Origin: Balneolaceae bacterium
GTDB lineage: Bacteria > Bacteroidota > Rhodothermia > Balneolales > Balneolaceae
Assembly (NCBI GenBank): GCA_003555185.1
Contig: PWFZ01000129.1
Span: 1 to 5,712 of the forward strand
DNA length: 5,712 bases
Direction of reading: 5' to 3'
Under the pieces are notes generated by a model. That model made no database searches and was not told where the DNA came from. It saw only the letters and a program-made list of their open reading frames with translations. Made by a program: the position numbers and the translations under genes. Positions 1 through 5,534 of this stretch are shown piece by piece (within the stretch, counting starts at the first letter, position 1; every line of letters begins with the position of its first letter).

Positions 1-144
1 CTGAAGTCGATCCGTCTGACTTTCCATTTTATCTAATCGTATTACCCCGCAATTCTCAGCACTAAAAGATGTTCCATCGATTGTTAGCACAGCAAAGCCG
101 GTAGTTCGTGACCCAGGATCTATACCAAGAATTTTACGTGCCAT
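1..144 (-). CDS. ruvC: RuvC, crossover junction endodeoxyribonuclease (N-terminal 48 codons; cut by window edge)
   Basis: RuvC is the Holliday junction resolvase that makes paired nicks in four-way junctions moved by RuvAB, in recombinational repair. Reading the minus strand from the ATG at 144-142 gives M-A-R-K-I-L-G-I-D-P-G-S-R-T-T-G-F-A-V-L, the hallmark RuvC N-terminus. Asp9 is the first catalytic, metal-binding acid of the RNase H-like fold and is followed by the conserved P-G-S/T. The reading frame is open to the window edge, so about two thirds of the gene lies outside and the other catalytic acids cannot be checked. No Shine-Dalgarno sequence precedes the ATG. It lies 54 nt after the fabI stop on the same strand with no terminator-like hairpin plus T-run between, so cotranscription with fabI is likely (inferred). 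The family call is secure from the motif. Confidence 0.93.
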   Translation of the reverse strand, partial: MARKILGIDPGSRTTGFAVLTIDGTSFSAENCGVIRLDKMESQTDRLQ

Positions 145-198
145 ATTATTGCAAAGTAACTCTTAAGAATTTAGATAAACTATCTATCCAATTGTATT

Positions 199-1035
199 TT
201 ATTCCTTATCGCCGTACAGCTTCAAAAGTCCGTCAATCATCTCTTCAGATATTCCGGAAGTTACAAATCCACCATCGTGATACAGATTTTGCATCGTTAC
301 TTTTTTGGTAAGATCCGAAAACAGCGTCACACAATAATCCGCACACTCATCGGCGCTTGGATTGCCAAGAGGGGCAATTTTTTCGGCAAAGGTGTACATC
401 CCATCAAACCCTTTAATACCAGAACCAGCAGAGGTTTTTGTGGGCGCTTGTGAAACAGTATTTACACGAATTCCTTTCGATGCCAGACGACTGCCATAAT
501 TTCTTGCTATGCTCTCTAGAAGAGCCTTCGCATCGTTCATGTCGGAATATTTAGAAAAAATACGCTGCGCACCAATATAGGTTAGTGCAATAACACTCCC
601 CCCATCATTCAGAATGTTCTCTTTTTCTGCAAAATGAAGAACTTTATGCAAAGAAATGGCCGAGATATCAAGCGTTTGGCTAAACCAGTTATAATTTAAA
701 TCGTTGTATTCTTTCTTTTTACGAATGTTTGGCGACATTCCAATGGCATGCAGTATAAAATCAACACTTCCCAATTCATCTTTTACCTGCTTCATCATTT
801 TTTCCACTTCTTTTTCATCCGACACATCACAGGGGATGATTGGGGCATTTGTTTCTTCGCTTAATGCATCGAGTGTTCCCAGCCGAAGGGCAATAGGTGC
901 ATTCGAAAGAACGAATTCTGCTCCTTCGCGCTTGCAGGCCAGCGCAATCCTCCAGGCAATGCTACGTTCATCCAGCGCACCAAAAATAATACCTTTCTTT
1001 CCTTTTAATAATCCATACCCTTTAGATTCAGACAT
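199..1035 (-). CDS. fabI: FabI, enoyl-[acyl-carrier-protein] reductase (NADH), Bacteroidetes type
   Basis: FabI catalyses the last step of each type II fatty-acid elongation cycle in the cytosol, reducing trans-2-enoyl-ACP with NAD(P)H; it is the target of triclosan. The 278-residue product is a short-chain dehydrogenase-fold protein. The cofactor-binding start is G19-A-L-D-E-R-S-I-A-W28, followed by H96-A-I-G99. The catalytic pair is Tyr163 and Lys170 (Y-x6-K, typical of ENRs), and Tyr153 aligns with E. coli Tyr146. Next comes S-Q-A-P-T-K-T (195-201), then G-S-G-I-K-G-F-D (204-211), a variant I associate with Bacteroidetes FabI. Met166, matching E. coli Met159 at the triclosan site, is kept. 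I chose the ATG at 1035 because M-S-E-S-K-G-Y-G-L-L-K-G fits family N-termini. The frame stays open to a TTG at 1152, but that adds 39 hydrophobic residues foreign to the family. No Shine-Dalgarno is visible. It is divergent from ffh and probably leads a fabI-ruvC transcript. Confidence 0.93.
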   Translation of the reverse strand: MSESKGYGLLKGKKGIIFGALDERSIAWRIALACKREGAEFVLSNAPIALRLGTLDALSEETNAPIIPCDVSDEKEVEKMMKQVKDELGSVDFILHAIGMSPNIRKKKEYNDLNYNWFSQTLDISAISLHKVLHFAEKENILNDGGSVIALTYIGAQRIFSKYSDMNDAKALLESIARNYGSRLASKGIRVNTVSQAPTKTSAGSGIKGFDGMYTFAEKIAPLGNPSADECADYCVTLFSDLTKKVTMQNLYHDGGFVTSGISEEMIDGLLKLYGDKE

Positions 1036-1066
1036 AAACAGACTTGTGTGTTTTTTAAATTGATTT

Positions 1067-1095
1067 AGAAAATATGCACTGAAAATAACACCAAA
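1067..1095 (-). promoter_or_regulatory. Weak candidate promoter for fabI
   Basis: On the minus strand TTTG (1095-1092) lies 17 nt before TATTTTC (1074-1068). This loosely resembles the Bacteroidetes vegetative promoter (TTTG about 19 nt before TAnnTTTG), with a short spacer and an imperfect -7 box. It sits 32 nt upstream of the chosen fabI ATG. The region is AT-rich and such matches arise by chance, so this is only a candidate. Confidence 0.25.
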
Positions 1096-1234
1096 ACCAA
1101 TCAGTTCGAAATAGGAAGTTAAAGGTTTTAGATATGGCTTATCCATAATCAAAGAAAGTACATAAACTCATCCTTTTCGCTTTTTAAACTCTCTAACTGA
1201 ATGTTCAGGATTTAATTACGGTATATACGAAAAA

Positions 1235-1257
1235 TTATCCACATTGCATGTTGATAA
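1235..1257. repeat. Near-perfect inverted repeat with a consensus DnaA box, in the fabI-ffh divergent region
   Basis: The left arm TTATCCACAT (1235-1244) and right arm ATGTTGATAA (1248-1257) are complementary at 9 of 10 positions around the 3-nt centre TGC; the single mismatch is 1240/1252. The left arm contains TTATCCACA, an exact match to the DnaA box consensus TTATNCACA. Read on the minus strand, the right arm gives TTATCAACA, one mismatch from it. It lies between two divergent genes, upstream of the candidate ffh -35 (1279), and no T-run follows, so a protein-binding operator fits better than a terminator. Which protein binds is unknown: DnaA or a dimeric transcription factor are both possible. 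Confidence 0.55.
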
Positions 1258-1278
1258 GATGAATGGTTGTCCGTATTT

Positions 1279-1308
1279 TTGAAGACTCTGCACTTGCACA
1301 TATATACT
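1279..1308 (+). promoter_or_regulatory. Candidate sigma70-type promoter for the ffh-rplS operon
   Basis: TTGAAG (1279-1284, 4 of 6 matches to TTGACA) and TATACT (1303-1308, 5 of 6 matches to TATAAT) are separated by 18 nt. Transcription would begin near 1315, leaving a leader of about a dozen nucleotides before the ffh ATG at 1328. There is no Shine-Dalgarno in that leader. The inverted repeat centred at 1246 would lie roughly 70 nt upstream of this start, a place where activators commonly bind. The call rests on sequence match and position only. Confidence 0.4.
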
Positions 1309-1327
1309 TATTACTTATTGACTCGTT

Positions 1328-2668
1328 ATGTTTGAAGATTTGTCTTCTAAAATAGAATCCGCCGTTCAGTCGCTGAAGGGTAAATCCAGGATCACGGATG
1401 TCAACATCGCCGAAACGGTGCGTGAGATACGTCGTGCTCTGCTTGATGCAGATGTAAATCTGGAAGTAGCTCGTAAATTTACCGATGACGTAAAAGAACG
1501 CGTTATGGGAGGCGGAGTGCTAACCAGTGTAAATCCGGGCCAGCAATTTACAAAAATCGTCTTTGACGAGATGGTAACTATTTTGGGTGAAGAGAGAGTT
1601 GATTTAAATGTCGCTCAAAAACCACCCACTGTTATTTTAATTGCAGGCCTACAGGGATCTGGTAAAACAACTTTTGCCGGCAAACTCGCCCGTTATTTAA
1701 AATCGGAGAATAATCGCAATCCTATTATTGCTGCTGCTGATGTTTATCGCCCTGCGGCCATCAACCAGTTAAAAACTCTGGCTGAATCTATAAGTGTTCC
1801 TGTCTATTCTATTCAGCAAAAAGATCCAGTTCGCGTAGCCCGCGAAGCTGTATCTATGGCAAAAAGCCTTGCTCTCGATACTGTTATAATCGATACCGCA
1901 GGCCGCCTCCATGTTGATGAAAAGATGATGGATGAGGTTGAACAGATAAAAAAAGCAGTTGAACCTGATGAAATTCTTTTCGTGGTTGATTCCATGACCG
2001 GCCAGGATGCTGTGAACACCGCCAAAGCCTTTAATGAACGAATTGATTTTGACGGCGTTGTTCTAACCAAGCTAGATGGTGACACCCGCGGCGGAGCCGC
2101 CCTTTCAATTCGATCTGTAGTTAATAAGCCAATCAAATTCATGAGTACAGGAGAGAAGCTGGACGCTCTTTCTCCTTTTTATCCCGACCGGCTGGCACAA
2201 CGAATTTTAGGCATGGGTGATGTAGTTTCTCTTGTAGAAAAAGCCCAGCAACAGTTCGATGAAGAGCAGGCTGATAAACTGCAGAAAAAAATAAAATCTG
2301 ATAAGTTTGATCTTGAAGATTTTCTTGACCAGATACAGAAAATCAAAAAGATGGGTAATGTTTCAGATTTAGTGGGAATGATTCCCGGTGCTGATAAAGC
2401 GATGAAGGATGCTGATTTCAGTGATGAATCATTTAAGCCGATTGAGGCGATAATCCGATCTATGACACCCGAAGAACGACACGATCCGAATGTTTTGAAC
2501 GGCAGCCGCCGAAGAAGAATTGCCAAAGGGTCTGGAACAACTGTTCGCGAAATAAACGAACTCATGAAGCAGTTTACAGAGATGAAGAAAATGATGAAAA
2601 CAATGTCGAAAATGAACAAAATGGGCCGTGCCATGGAAGGGCTCAAAAATCTGCCCTTTGGCAAGTAA
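1328..2668 (+). CDS. ffh: Ffh, signal recognition particle GTPase (SRP54 homologue)
   Basis: Ffh with 4.5S RNA forms the bacterial signal recognition particle, which binds signal sequences on translating ribosomes and delivers them to FtsY at the membrane. The 446-residue length is normal for the family. The N domain (about 1-90) carries A-L-L-D-A-D-V (37-43). The G domain has the P-loop G107-L-Q-G-S-G-K-T-T115, the SRP-specific D138-V-Y-R-P-A-A144, D189-T-A-G-R193, T247-K-L-D250 followed by G-D-T-R-G-G, and S273-T-G-E276. The M domain has G-M-I-P-G (350-354), S-M-T-P-E-E-R (378-384) and the RNA-binding S-R-R-R-R-I-A-K-G-S-G-T (393-404). It ends in a methionine-rich stretch (413-436), as expected for signal-peptide binding. 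The ATG at 1328 gives the usual M-F-E-D-L start; no Shine-Dalgarno precedes it. It is the first gene of the operon, 39 nt before rpsP. Confidence 0.97.
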   Translation: MFEDLSSKIESAVQSLKGKSRITDVNIAETVREIRRALLDADVNLEVARKFTDDVKERVMGGGVLTSVNPGQQFTKIVFDEMVTILGEERVDLNVAQKPPTVILIAGLQGSGKTTFAGKLARYLKSENNRNPIIAAADVYRPAAINQLKTLAESISVPVYSIQQKDPVRVAREAVSMAKSLALDTVIIDTAGRLHVDEKMMDEVEQIKKAVEPDEILFVVDSMTGQDAVNTAKAFNERIDFDGVVLTKLDGDTRGGAALSIRSVVNKPIKFMSTGEKLDALSPFYPDRLAQRILGMGDVVSLVEKAQQQFDEEQADKLQKKIKSDKFDLEDFLDQIQKIKKMGNVSDLVGMIPGADKAMKDADFSDESFKPIEAIIRSMTPEERHDPNVLNGSRRRRIAKGSGTTVREINELMKQFTEMKKMMKTMSKMNKMGRAMEGLKNLPFGK

Positions 2669-2696
2669 AAAGCAAATTAAACACACAAACCAACCT

Positions 2697-2710
2697 GGAG
2701 TAAATCATTG
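2697..2710 (+). promoter_or_regulatory. Ribosome binding site fixing the TTG start of rpsP
   Basis: GGAG at 2697-2700 lies 7 nt before TTG at 2708-2710. No in-frame ATG gives the canonical bS16 N-terminus; the TTG gives M-I-T-L-R-L-Q-R-K-G, which matches the family (M-V-T/K-I-R-L). The Shine-Dalgarno and the family alignment together make TTG the start. Confidence 0.75.
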
Positions 2711-3781
2711 ATTACGTTACGTCTACAAAGAAAAGGAAGAAAAAAGAGACCATACTACCACATTGTAGTAGCTGACAGCCGCGCGCCACGTGATGGCCGA
2801 ATAATTGAACAACTTGGACGTTTTGATAATGTGAGTGAAAACAAAGAACTCACATATGATGAAGAACGAATTATCCACTGGTTGAAAACAGGCGCTCAAC
2901 CCAGCAACACGGTTCGGAATATCCTTAAACATGAAGGTATTCTGTACAAAATGCATTTAATAAGATGGGGAAAAAGCGAAGAGGAGATTGAATCTGCGTT
3001 AACAGAATGGCGCGAAGCCCGGGAAGCTAGATCTGCCGAAGACAGTGCCAGCCGTAAAGCTCAACAAAAAGAGCTTCTGAAAGCAGAAGAGCAAGCCTAT
3101 AAAAAACAGGTTGAAGAAAAAGCTGCAGCGGCTGCTAAAGAACTTGAAAAGAAGAAAGCTGAAGAAGCCAAGGCTAAAGAAGAAGAAGAAAAAGAAAAAG
3201 CTGCTAAAGAAGCTGCTGAATCTGAAGCGAAAGCCGATACTGAAGAAGATGTAAAATCTGAATCAGCTGACGAAAGTAAAGAAGCAGAAGCTACTGAAGC
3301 GAAGAAAGAATCTGAAGAAAAACCAGAAGAAGAAACTACCGAAGTAAAATCAGATTCCGAAGAACAGGAAAAAACTGAGGCAGCAGTAGAAACCAAAGCC
3401 GAACCTGAAGCAAAAAAAGAGGAAACTGACGAAGCGAAAGCCGAACCTGAGAAAGATAAGGTTGAAGCGAAGGACGATTCTGAAGAAAAAACTGAAGACA
3501 AAGAAGAATCCAAAGAGGAGCAGGAAACTAAAAAGGCTGAAACAAAGGATGAGGCTGAAGAAGAAAAAGCTGAAGACAAGAAGTCTGAGGCAGAAGAAGA
3601 GTCTGCTGAGAAGAAATCTAAAGACGATGACAGCACTCAGGTATCAACGGATATGAATGCTAACGAAGCGATTGATCACATTAAAGATACACCGCTTGCA
3701 GAATTGGAAGGATTTGTTACCGAAGAGGAAGACCGTGTAACCGTTCAGCGTGCATGGGAAAGTAAACAGTCTGAAGAATAA
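2708..3781 (+). CDS. rpsP: Ribosomal protein bS16 with a long charged C-terminal extension
   Basis: bS16 binds 16S rRNA early in 30S assembly. Residues 1 to about 85 are a complete bS16 domain: I-T-L-R-L-Q-R-K-G-R-K-K-R-P-Y-Y-H-I-V-V-A-D, then P-R-D-G-R-I-I-E-Q-L-G-R-F-D (27-40), and T-G-A-Q-P-S-N-T-V-R-N-I-L-K (61-74). Typical bacterial bS16 ends at about 80-100 residues, but this protein has 357. Residues 86-110 look helical. Residues 111-310 are low complexity; by hand count roughly 64 Glu, 15 Asp, 42 Lys and 34 Ala in 200, so strongly acidic overall. Residues 318-353 change character (A-I-D-H-I-K, then E-L-E-G-F-V, then R-V-T-V-Q-R-A-W-E-S-K) and look like a small structured segment. The start is TTG with a good Shine-Dalgarno. 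The frame is continuous, so the tail is not a frameshift artefact of this sequence. Tails of this kind occur in bS16 of Bacteroidota relatives as I recall; the role of the tail is unknown to me. Confidence 0.95.
   Translation: MITLRLQRKGRKKRPYYHIVVADSRAPRDGRIIEQLGRFDNVSENKELTYDEERIIHWLKTGAQPSNTVRNILKHEGILYKMHLIRWGKSEEEIESALTEWREAREARSAEDSASRKAQQKELLKAEEQAYKKQVEEKAAAAAKELEKKKAEEAKAKEEEEKEKAAKEAAESEAKADTEEDVKSESADESKEAEATEAKKESEEKPEEETTEVKSDSEEQEKTEAAVETKAEPEAKKEETDEAKAEPEKDKVEAKDDSEEKTEDKEESKEEQETKKAETKDEAEEEKAEDKKSEAEEESAEKKSKDDDSTQVSTDMNANEAIDHIKDTPLAELEGFVTEEEDRVTVQRAWESKQSEE
3038..3637 (+). repeat. rpsP: Low-complexity purine-rich tract encoding the Glu/Lys/Ala linker of bS16
   Basis: This part of rpsP is built mainly from GAA, AAA/AAG and GCT/GCA/GCG codons, so the plus strand is strongly purine-biased; in 3541-3600, 49 of 60 bases are A or G by hand count. 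Short direct repeats occur, for example AAAGCCGAACCTGA at both 3395-3408 and 3437-3450 (42 nt apart, in frame). The periodic composition leaves long open frames on the other strand and in another forward frame, encoding Ser/Ala-rich and Lys/Arg-rich strings that are not genes. Slippage and in-frame expansion or contraction are plausible here. Confidence 0.8.
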
Positions 3782-3805
3782 AGCTTAACTTTTGCCGGAG
3801 ATAAC

Positions 3806-4339
3806 ATGACATCCCGGTTTAATGAAATAGGCCGTATTGGCCGGGCACGCGGACTTGAAGGTTGGGTTCGTTTTTTGCCTGAACCAAATGTGACTATCGA
3901 TTTTTTTTCAACATCTGCTATCGTTTACATTAAAAATGAACGATCGGGTTTCCAGCCTTTACGCGTGGTAGATCATTACGCAGAGGAAAAAAAGAATCAA
4001 CTATCGTTCTTTGTAAAATTTGATATGATCACCGATCGCACATCTGCTGAATCGCTTAGGGATAAAGCCCTTTTCTCAGATCAGTTTAATCCTGACGAGG
4101 AAATGTCAGAAGAATCAACAGATTCTGAGTTGGATACGACTGGCTATGAAATCCGATCTGGTTCTGTGGTTTATGGACATGTGCTGGATCTTATTCAAAA
4201 TCCGGCTCATTACATTCTTGAAGTAAAAACAGAGTATGGAGCATTACTTATTCCTTATGTTGAAGAATATGTAGAGCGTGTAGATCATGATAAGCAAATT
4301 ATCTTCTGTCAAAACCTGGATCAGTTAATTGATGATTGA
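3806..4339 (+). CDS. rimM: RimM, 16S rRNA processing / 30S maturation factor
   Basis: RimM binds uS19 and helps mature the head of the 30S subunit. The 177-residue product has the usual two-domain layout. The N-terminal RimM barrel begins I-G-R-I-G-R-A-R-G-L-E-G-W-V (8-21), the conserved G-x-x-x-x-x-x-G-x-x-G-x-V pattern. It ends near F-D-M-I-T-D-R-T-S-A-E-S-L-R-D-K-A-L-F (72-90), matching the family's D-R-x-x-A-E-x-L-R-G. The C-terminal PRC barrel (about 112-177) has the characteristic L-L-I-P-Y-V-E-E-Y-V-E-R-V-D (147-160). The link between them is acidic (D97-E-E-M-S-E-E-S-T-D-S-E-L-D110). The ATG at 3806 has GGAG 5 nt upstream (3797-3800). It follows rpsP by 24 nt and its TGA lies 1 nt before the trmD ATG, so trmD is probably translationally coupled to it. 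No KH-domain gene lies between rpsP and rimM, unlike many Firmicutes. Confidence 0.95.
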   Translation: MTSRFNEIGRIGRARGLEGWVRFLPEPNVTIDFFSTSAIVYIKNERSGFQPLRVVDHYAEEKKNQLSFFVKFDMITDRTSAESLRDKALFSDQFNPDEEMSEESTDSELDTTGYEIRSGSVVYGHVLDLIQNPAHYILEVKTEYGALLIPYVEEYVERVDHDKQIIFCQNLDQLIDD

Positions 4340-4340
4340 T

Positions 4341-5036
4341 ATGCTTCGAATCGACATAATATCCGCAGTCCCCGATCTGTTGCACAGCCCTTTAAATCAC
4401 AGCATTGTAGGCAGAGCACGACAGGATAAGCGTGTAGATATTATAATCCATGATCTGCGAGAGTATTCAGAGGATAAACATCGTAAAATTGATGATTATC
4501 CCTACGGAGGAGGAGCAGGAATGGTGCTTACACCACAACCGATTTTTTCCTGTATAGAGCATTTGAAAAACGAACGCAAATATGATGAAATTATCTTCAC
4601 CGCTCCTGATGGAGTTAGATTTGAGCAAAAACACGCTAATCAGCTCTCCATCAAACAGAACATAATATTTCTTTGCGGTCACTATAAAGGTGTTGATCAG
4701 CGAGTCAGGGATGAACTGATAACCCGCGAATTTTCTATTGGAGATTATGTGCTAACCGGCGGAGAACTTCCTGCCCTCGTAATGACAGATGCAATCGTAC
4801 GCCTGATACCGGGTGTAATTGGAGATGCGGAAAGTGCACTCTCCGACTCGTTTCAATCCGGTTTGCTTGAAGGTCCTGTTTATACACGACCGTCTGATTT
4901 TCGGGACAGAAGCGTTCCAAAAATATTAAGATCGGGTGATCATAAAAAAATTGAACAATGGAGACTCGATCAGTCTATTAAACAAACAAAAGGACGACGA
5001 CCAGATCTTTACAAAAAATTTAAAAAGAATAACTAA
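4341..5036 (+). CDS. trmD: TrmD, tRNA (guanine-N1)-methyltransferase
   Basis: TrmD uses S-adenosylmethionine to methylate G37 next to the anticodon, suppressing +1 frameshifting; it works as a SPOUT-fold homodimer. Seen in the 231-residue product: [11 protein letters not shown] (53-63), T-A-P-D-G (87-91), [10 protein letters not shown] (112-121), [14 protein letters not shown] (132-145; trefoil-knot SAM site), R154-L-I-P-G-V, and A-L-S-D169-S-F. Arg154 and Asp169 fall at the numbers of the catalytic residues in E. coli. Relative to E. coli, position 116 is Lys instead of Glu and position 120 Gln instead of Glu, probably clade variation. I chose the ATG at 4341 (M-L-R-I-D-I-I-S), 1 nt after the rimM stop. 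An in-frame ATG at 4332 or TTG at 4329 would overlap rimM and add three or four residues. There is no Shine-Dalgarno, which suggests coupling to rimM translation. Confidence 0.95.
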   Translation: MLRIDIISAVPDLLHSPLNHSIVGRARQDKRVDIIIHDLREYSEDKHRKIDDYPYGGGAGMVLTPQPIFSCIEHLKNERKYDEIIFTAPDGVRFEQKHANQLSIKQNIIFLCGHYKGVDQRVRDELITREFSIGDYVLTGGELPALVMTDAIVRLIPGVIGDAESALSDSFQSGLLEGPVYTRPSDFRDRSVPKILRSGDHKKIEQWRLDQSIKQTKGRRPDLYKKFKKNN

Positions 5037-5059
5037 CGCCAGTAAAAAGGAATAAAACA

Positions 5060-5428
5060 ATGGATAAACTGAGATTAATAGAACAAACTGTAATGCACGA
5101 TGACCTGCCGGAATTTGTAGCAGGTGATACCGTAAATGTTCACTATCGTGTGCGTGAAGGCGAAAAAGAGCGTATTCAGCAGTATGTGGGCGTCGTAATA
5201 AACGAACGTGGCAGCGGTGCGAATAAAACGTTCACCGTTCGTAAGATGTCTGGCAACGTAGGGGTTGAGCGTATTTTCCCACTGTACTCTCCTTTCATTG
5301 CAAAAATTGAAGTAAAGAAAAGAGGAGATGTACGCCGTTCAAAACTGTTCTATCTGCGTGATCGAACCGGTAAATCAGCTCGTATTCGTGAGAAAAAAGC
5401 TGTTGAACCAGCTAAGGAAAAAAAATAA
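5060..5428 (+). CDS. rplS: Ribosomal protein bL19
   Basis: bL19 sits at the interface of the 50S and 30S subunits near the inter-subunit bridges. The 122-residue product is of normal length (about 115-125). Conserved segments are [11 protein letters not shown] (19-29), Q-Q-Y-V-G-V-V-I (40-47), and then [18 protein letters not shown] and [19 protein letters not shown] toward the C-terminus. It ends in a short lysine-rich tail. The ATG at 5060 has AAGGA at 5047-5051, 8 nt upstream, a fair Shine-Dalgarno. It is the last gene of the ffh-rpsP-rimM-trmD-rplS run, 23 nt after trmD, and a terminator-like hairpin follows within 10 nt of its stop. Confidence 0.97.
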   Translation: MDKLRLIEQTVMHDDLPEFVAGDTVNVHYRVREGEKERIQQYVGVVINERGSGANKTFTVRKMSGNVGVERIFPLYSPFIAKIEVKKRGDVRRSKLFYLRDRTGKSARIREKKAVEPAKEKK

Positions 5429-5435
5429 TTCACTA

Positions 5436-5468
5436 AACGGATTTTAAATACACAAGTCCGTTCTTTTT
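5436..5468 (+). terminator. Probable intrinsic terminator after rplS
   Basis: AACGGATTT (5436-5444) pairs with AAGTCCGTT (5454-5462) to give a 9-bp stem with one G-U pair and a 9-nt loop. CTTTTT follows at 5463-5468. It begins 7 nt after the rplS stop, where the operon should end, and separates it from adk. The stem is modest in GC and the T-run is only five long, so read-through into adk is possible. Confidence 0.6.
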
Positions 5469-5505
5469 CCATATAAATGACAGATGATCCTGCTTGCGGG
5501 TGAAT

Positions 5506-5511
5506 TATACT
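5506..5511 (+). promoter_or_regulatory. Weak candidate -10 box for adk
   Basis: TATACT lies 23 nt before the adk ATG, the same hexamer and a similar distance as upstream of ffh. No convincing -35 element is found 16-18 nt upstream; ATGACA at 5477-5482 is too far (23 nt). It is listed because the terminator upstream implies that adk has its own promoter. Confidence 0.25.
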
Positions 5512-5534
5512 AATATCCATAAATTATCTTTATC

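Noticed and set aside
174..186. Small hairpin AGATA-AAC-TATCT between fabI and ruvC.
   Set aside because: Five weak A/T-rich pairs and no T-run in either direction; not a credible terminator.
704..1063. Plus-strand open frame of 119 codons across fabI.
   Set aside because: Opposite strand of a clear fabI gene; no recognisable motif and no ribosome binding site.
1036..1152. In-frame upstream extension of fabI from TTG 1152 or ATG 1146, adding up to 39 residues with a hydrophobic, membrane-like stretch.
   Set aside because: FabI is cytosolic and family N-termini begin just before the L-L-x-G-K-x-G-I-I-F-G segment. An open frame of this length is expected by chance in AT-rich DNA, and the start at 1035 fits the family.
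1197..1208. Short palindrome CTGAA-TG-TTCAG in the fabI-ffh intergenic region.
   Set aside because: Only 5-bp arms; likely chance, though it could be examined together with the larger repeat at 1235-1257.
2179..2664. Long antisense open frames opposite ffh (also 1813-2142).
   Set aside because: Shadows of the ffh coding sequence, without recognisable domains or start signals.
3097..3636. Antisense open frame of 179 codons, rich in Ser, Ala and Phe, opposite the bS16 tail.
   Set aside because: It is the mirror of GAA/AAA/GCT repeats, which lack stop codons on the other strand; composition is an artefact and no family is recognisable.
3462..3656. Lys/Arg-rich 64-codon frame inside rpsP, possibly reached by slippage at the seven-A run 3412-3418 (A-AAA-AAA-G).
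   Set aside because: A basic frame is the automatic product of shifting GAA/AAA codons. The A-run resembles a slippery site, but I see no clear stimulatory structure and the zero frame is intact to a sensible end.
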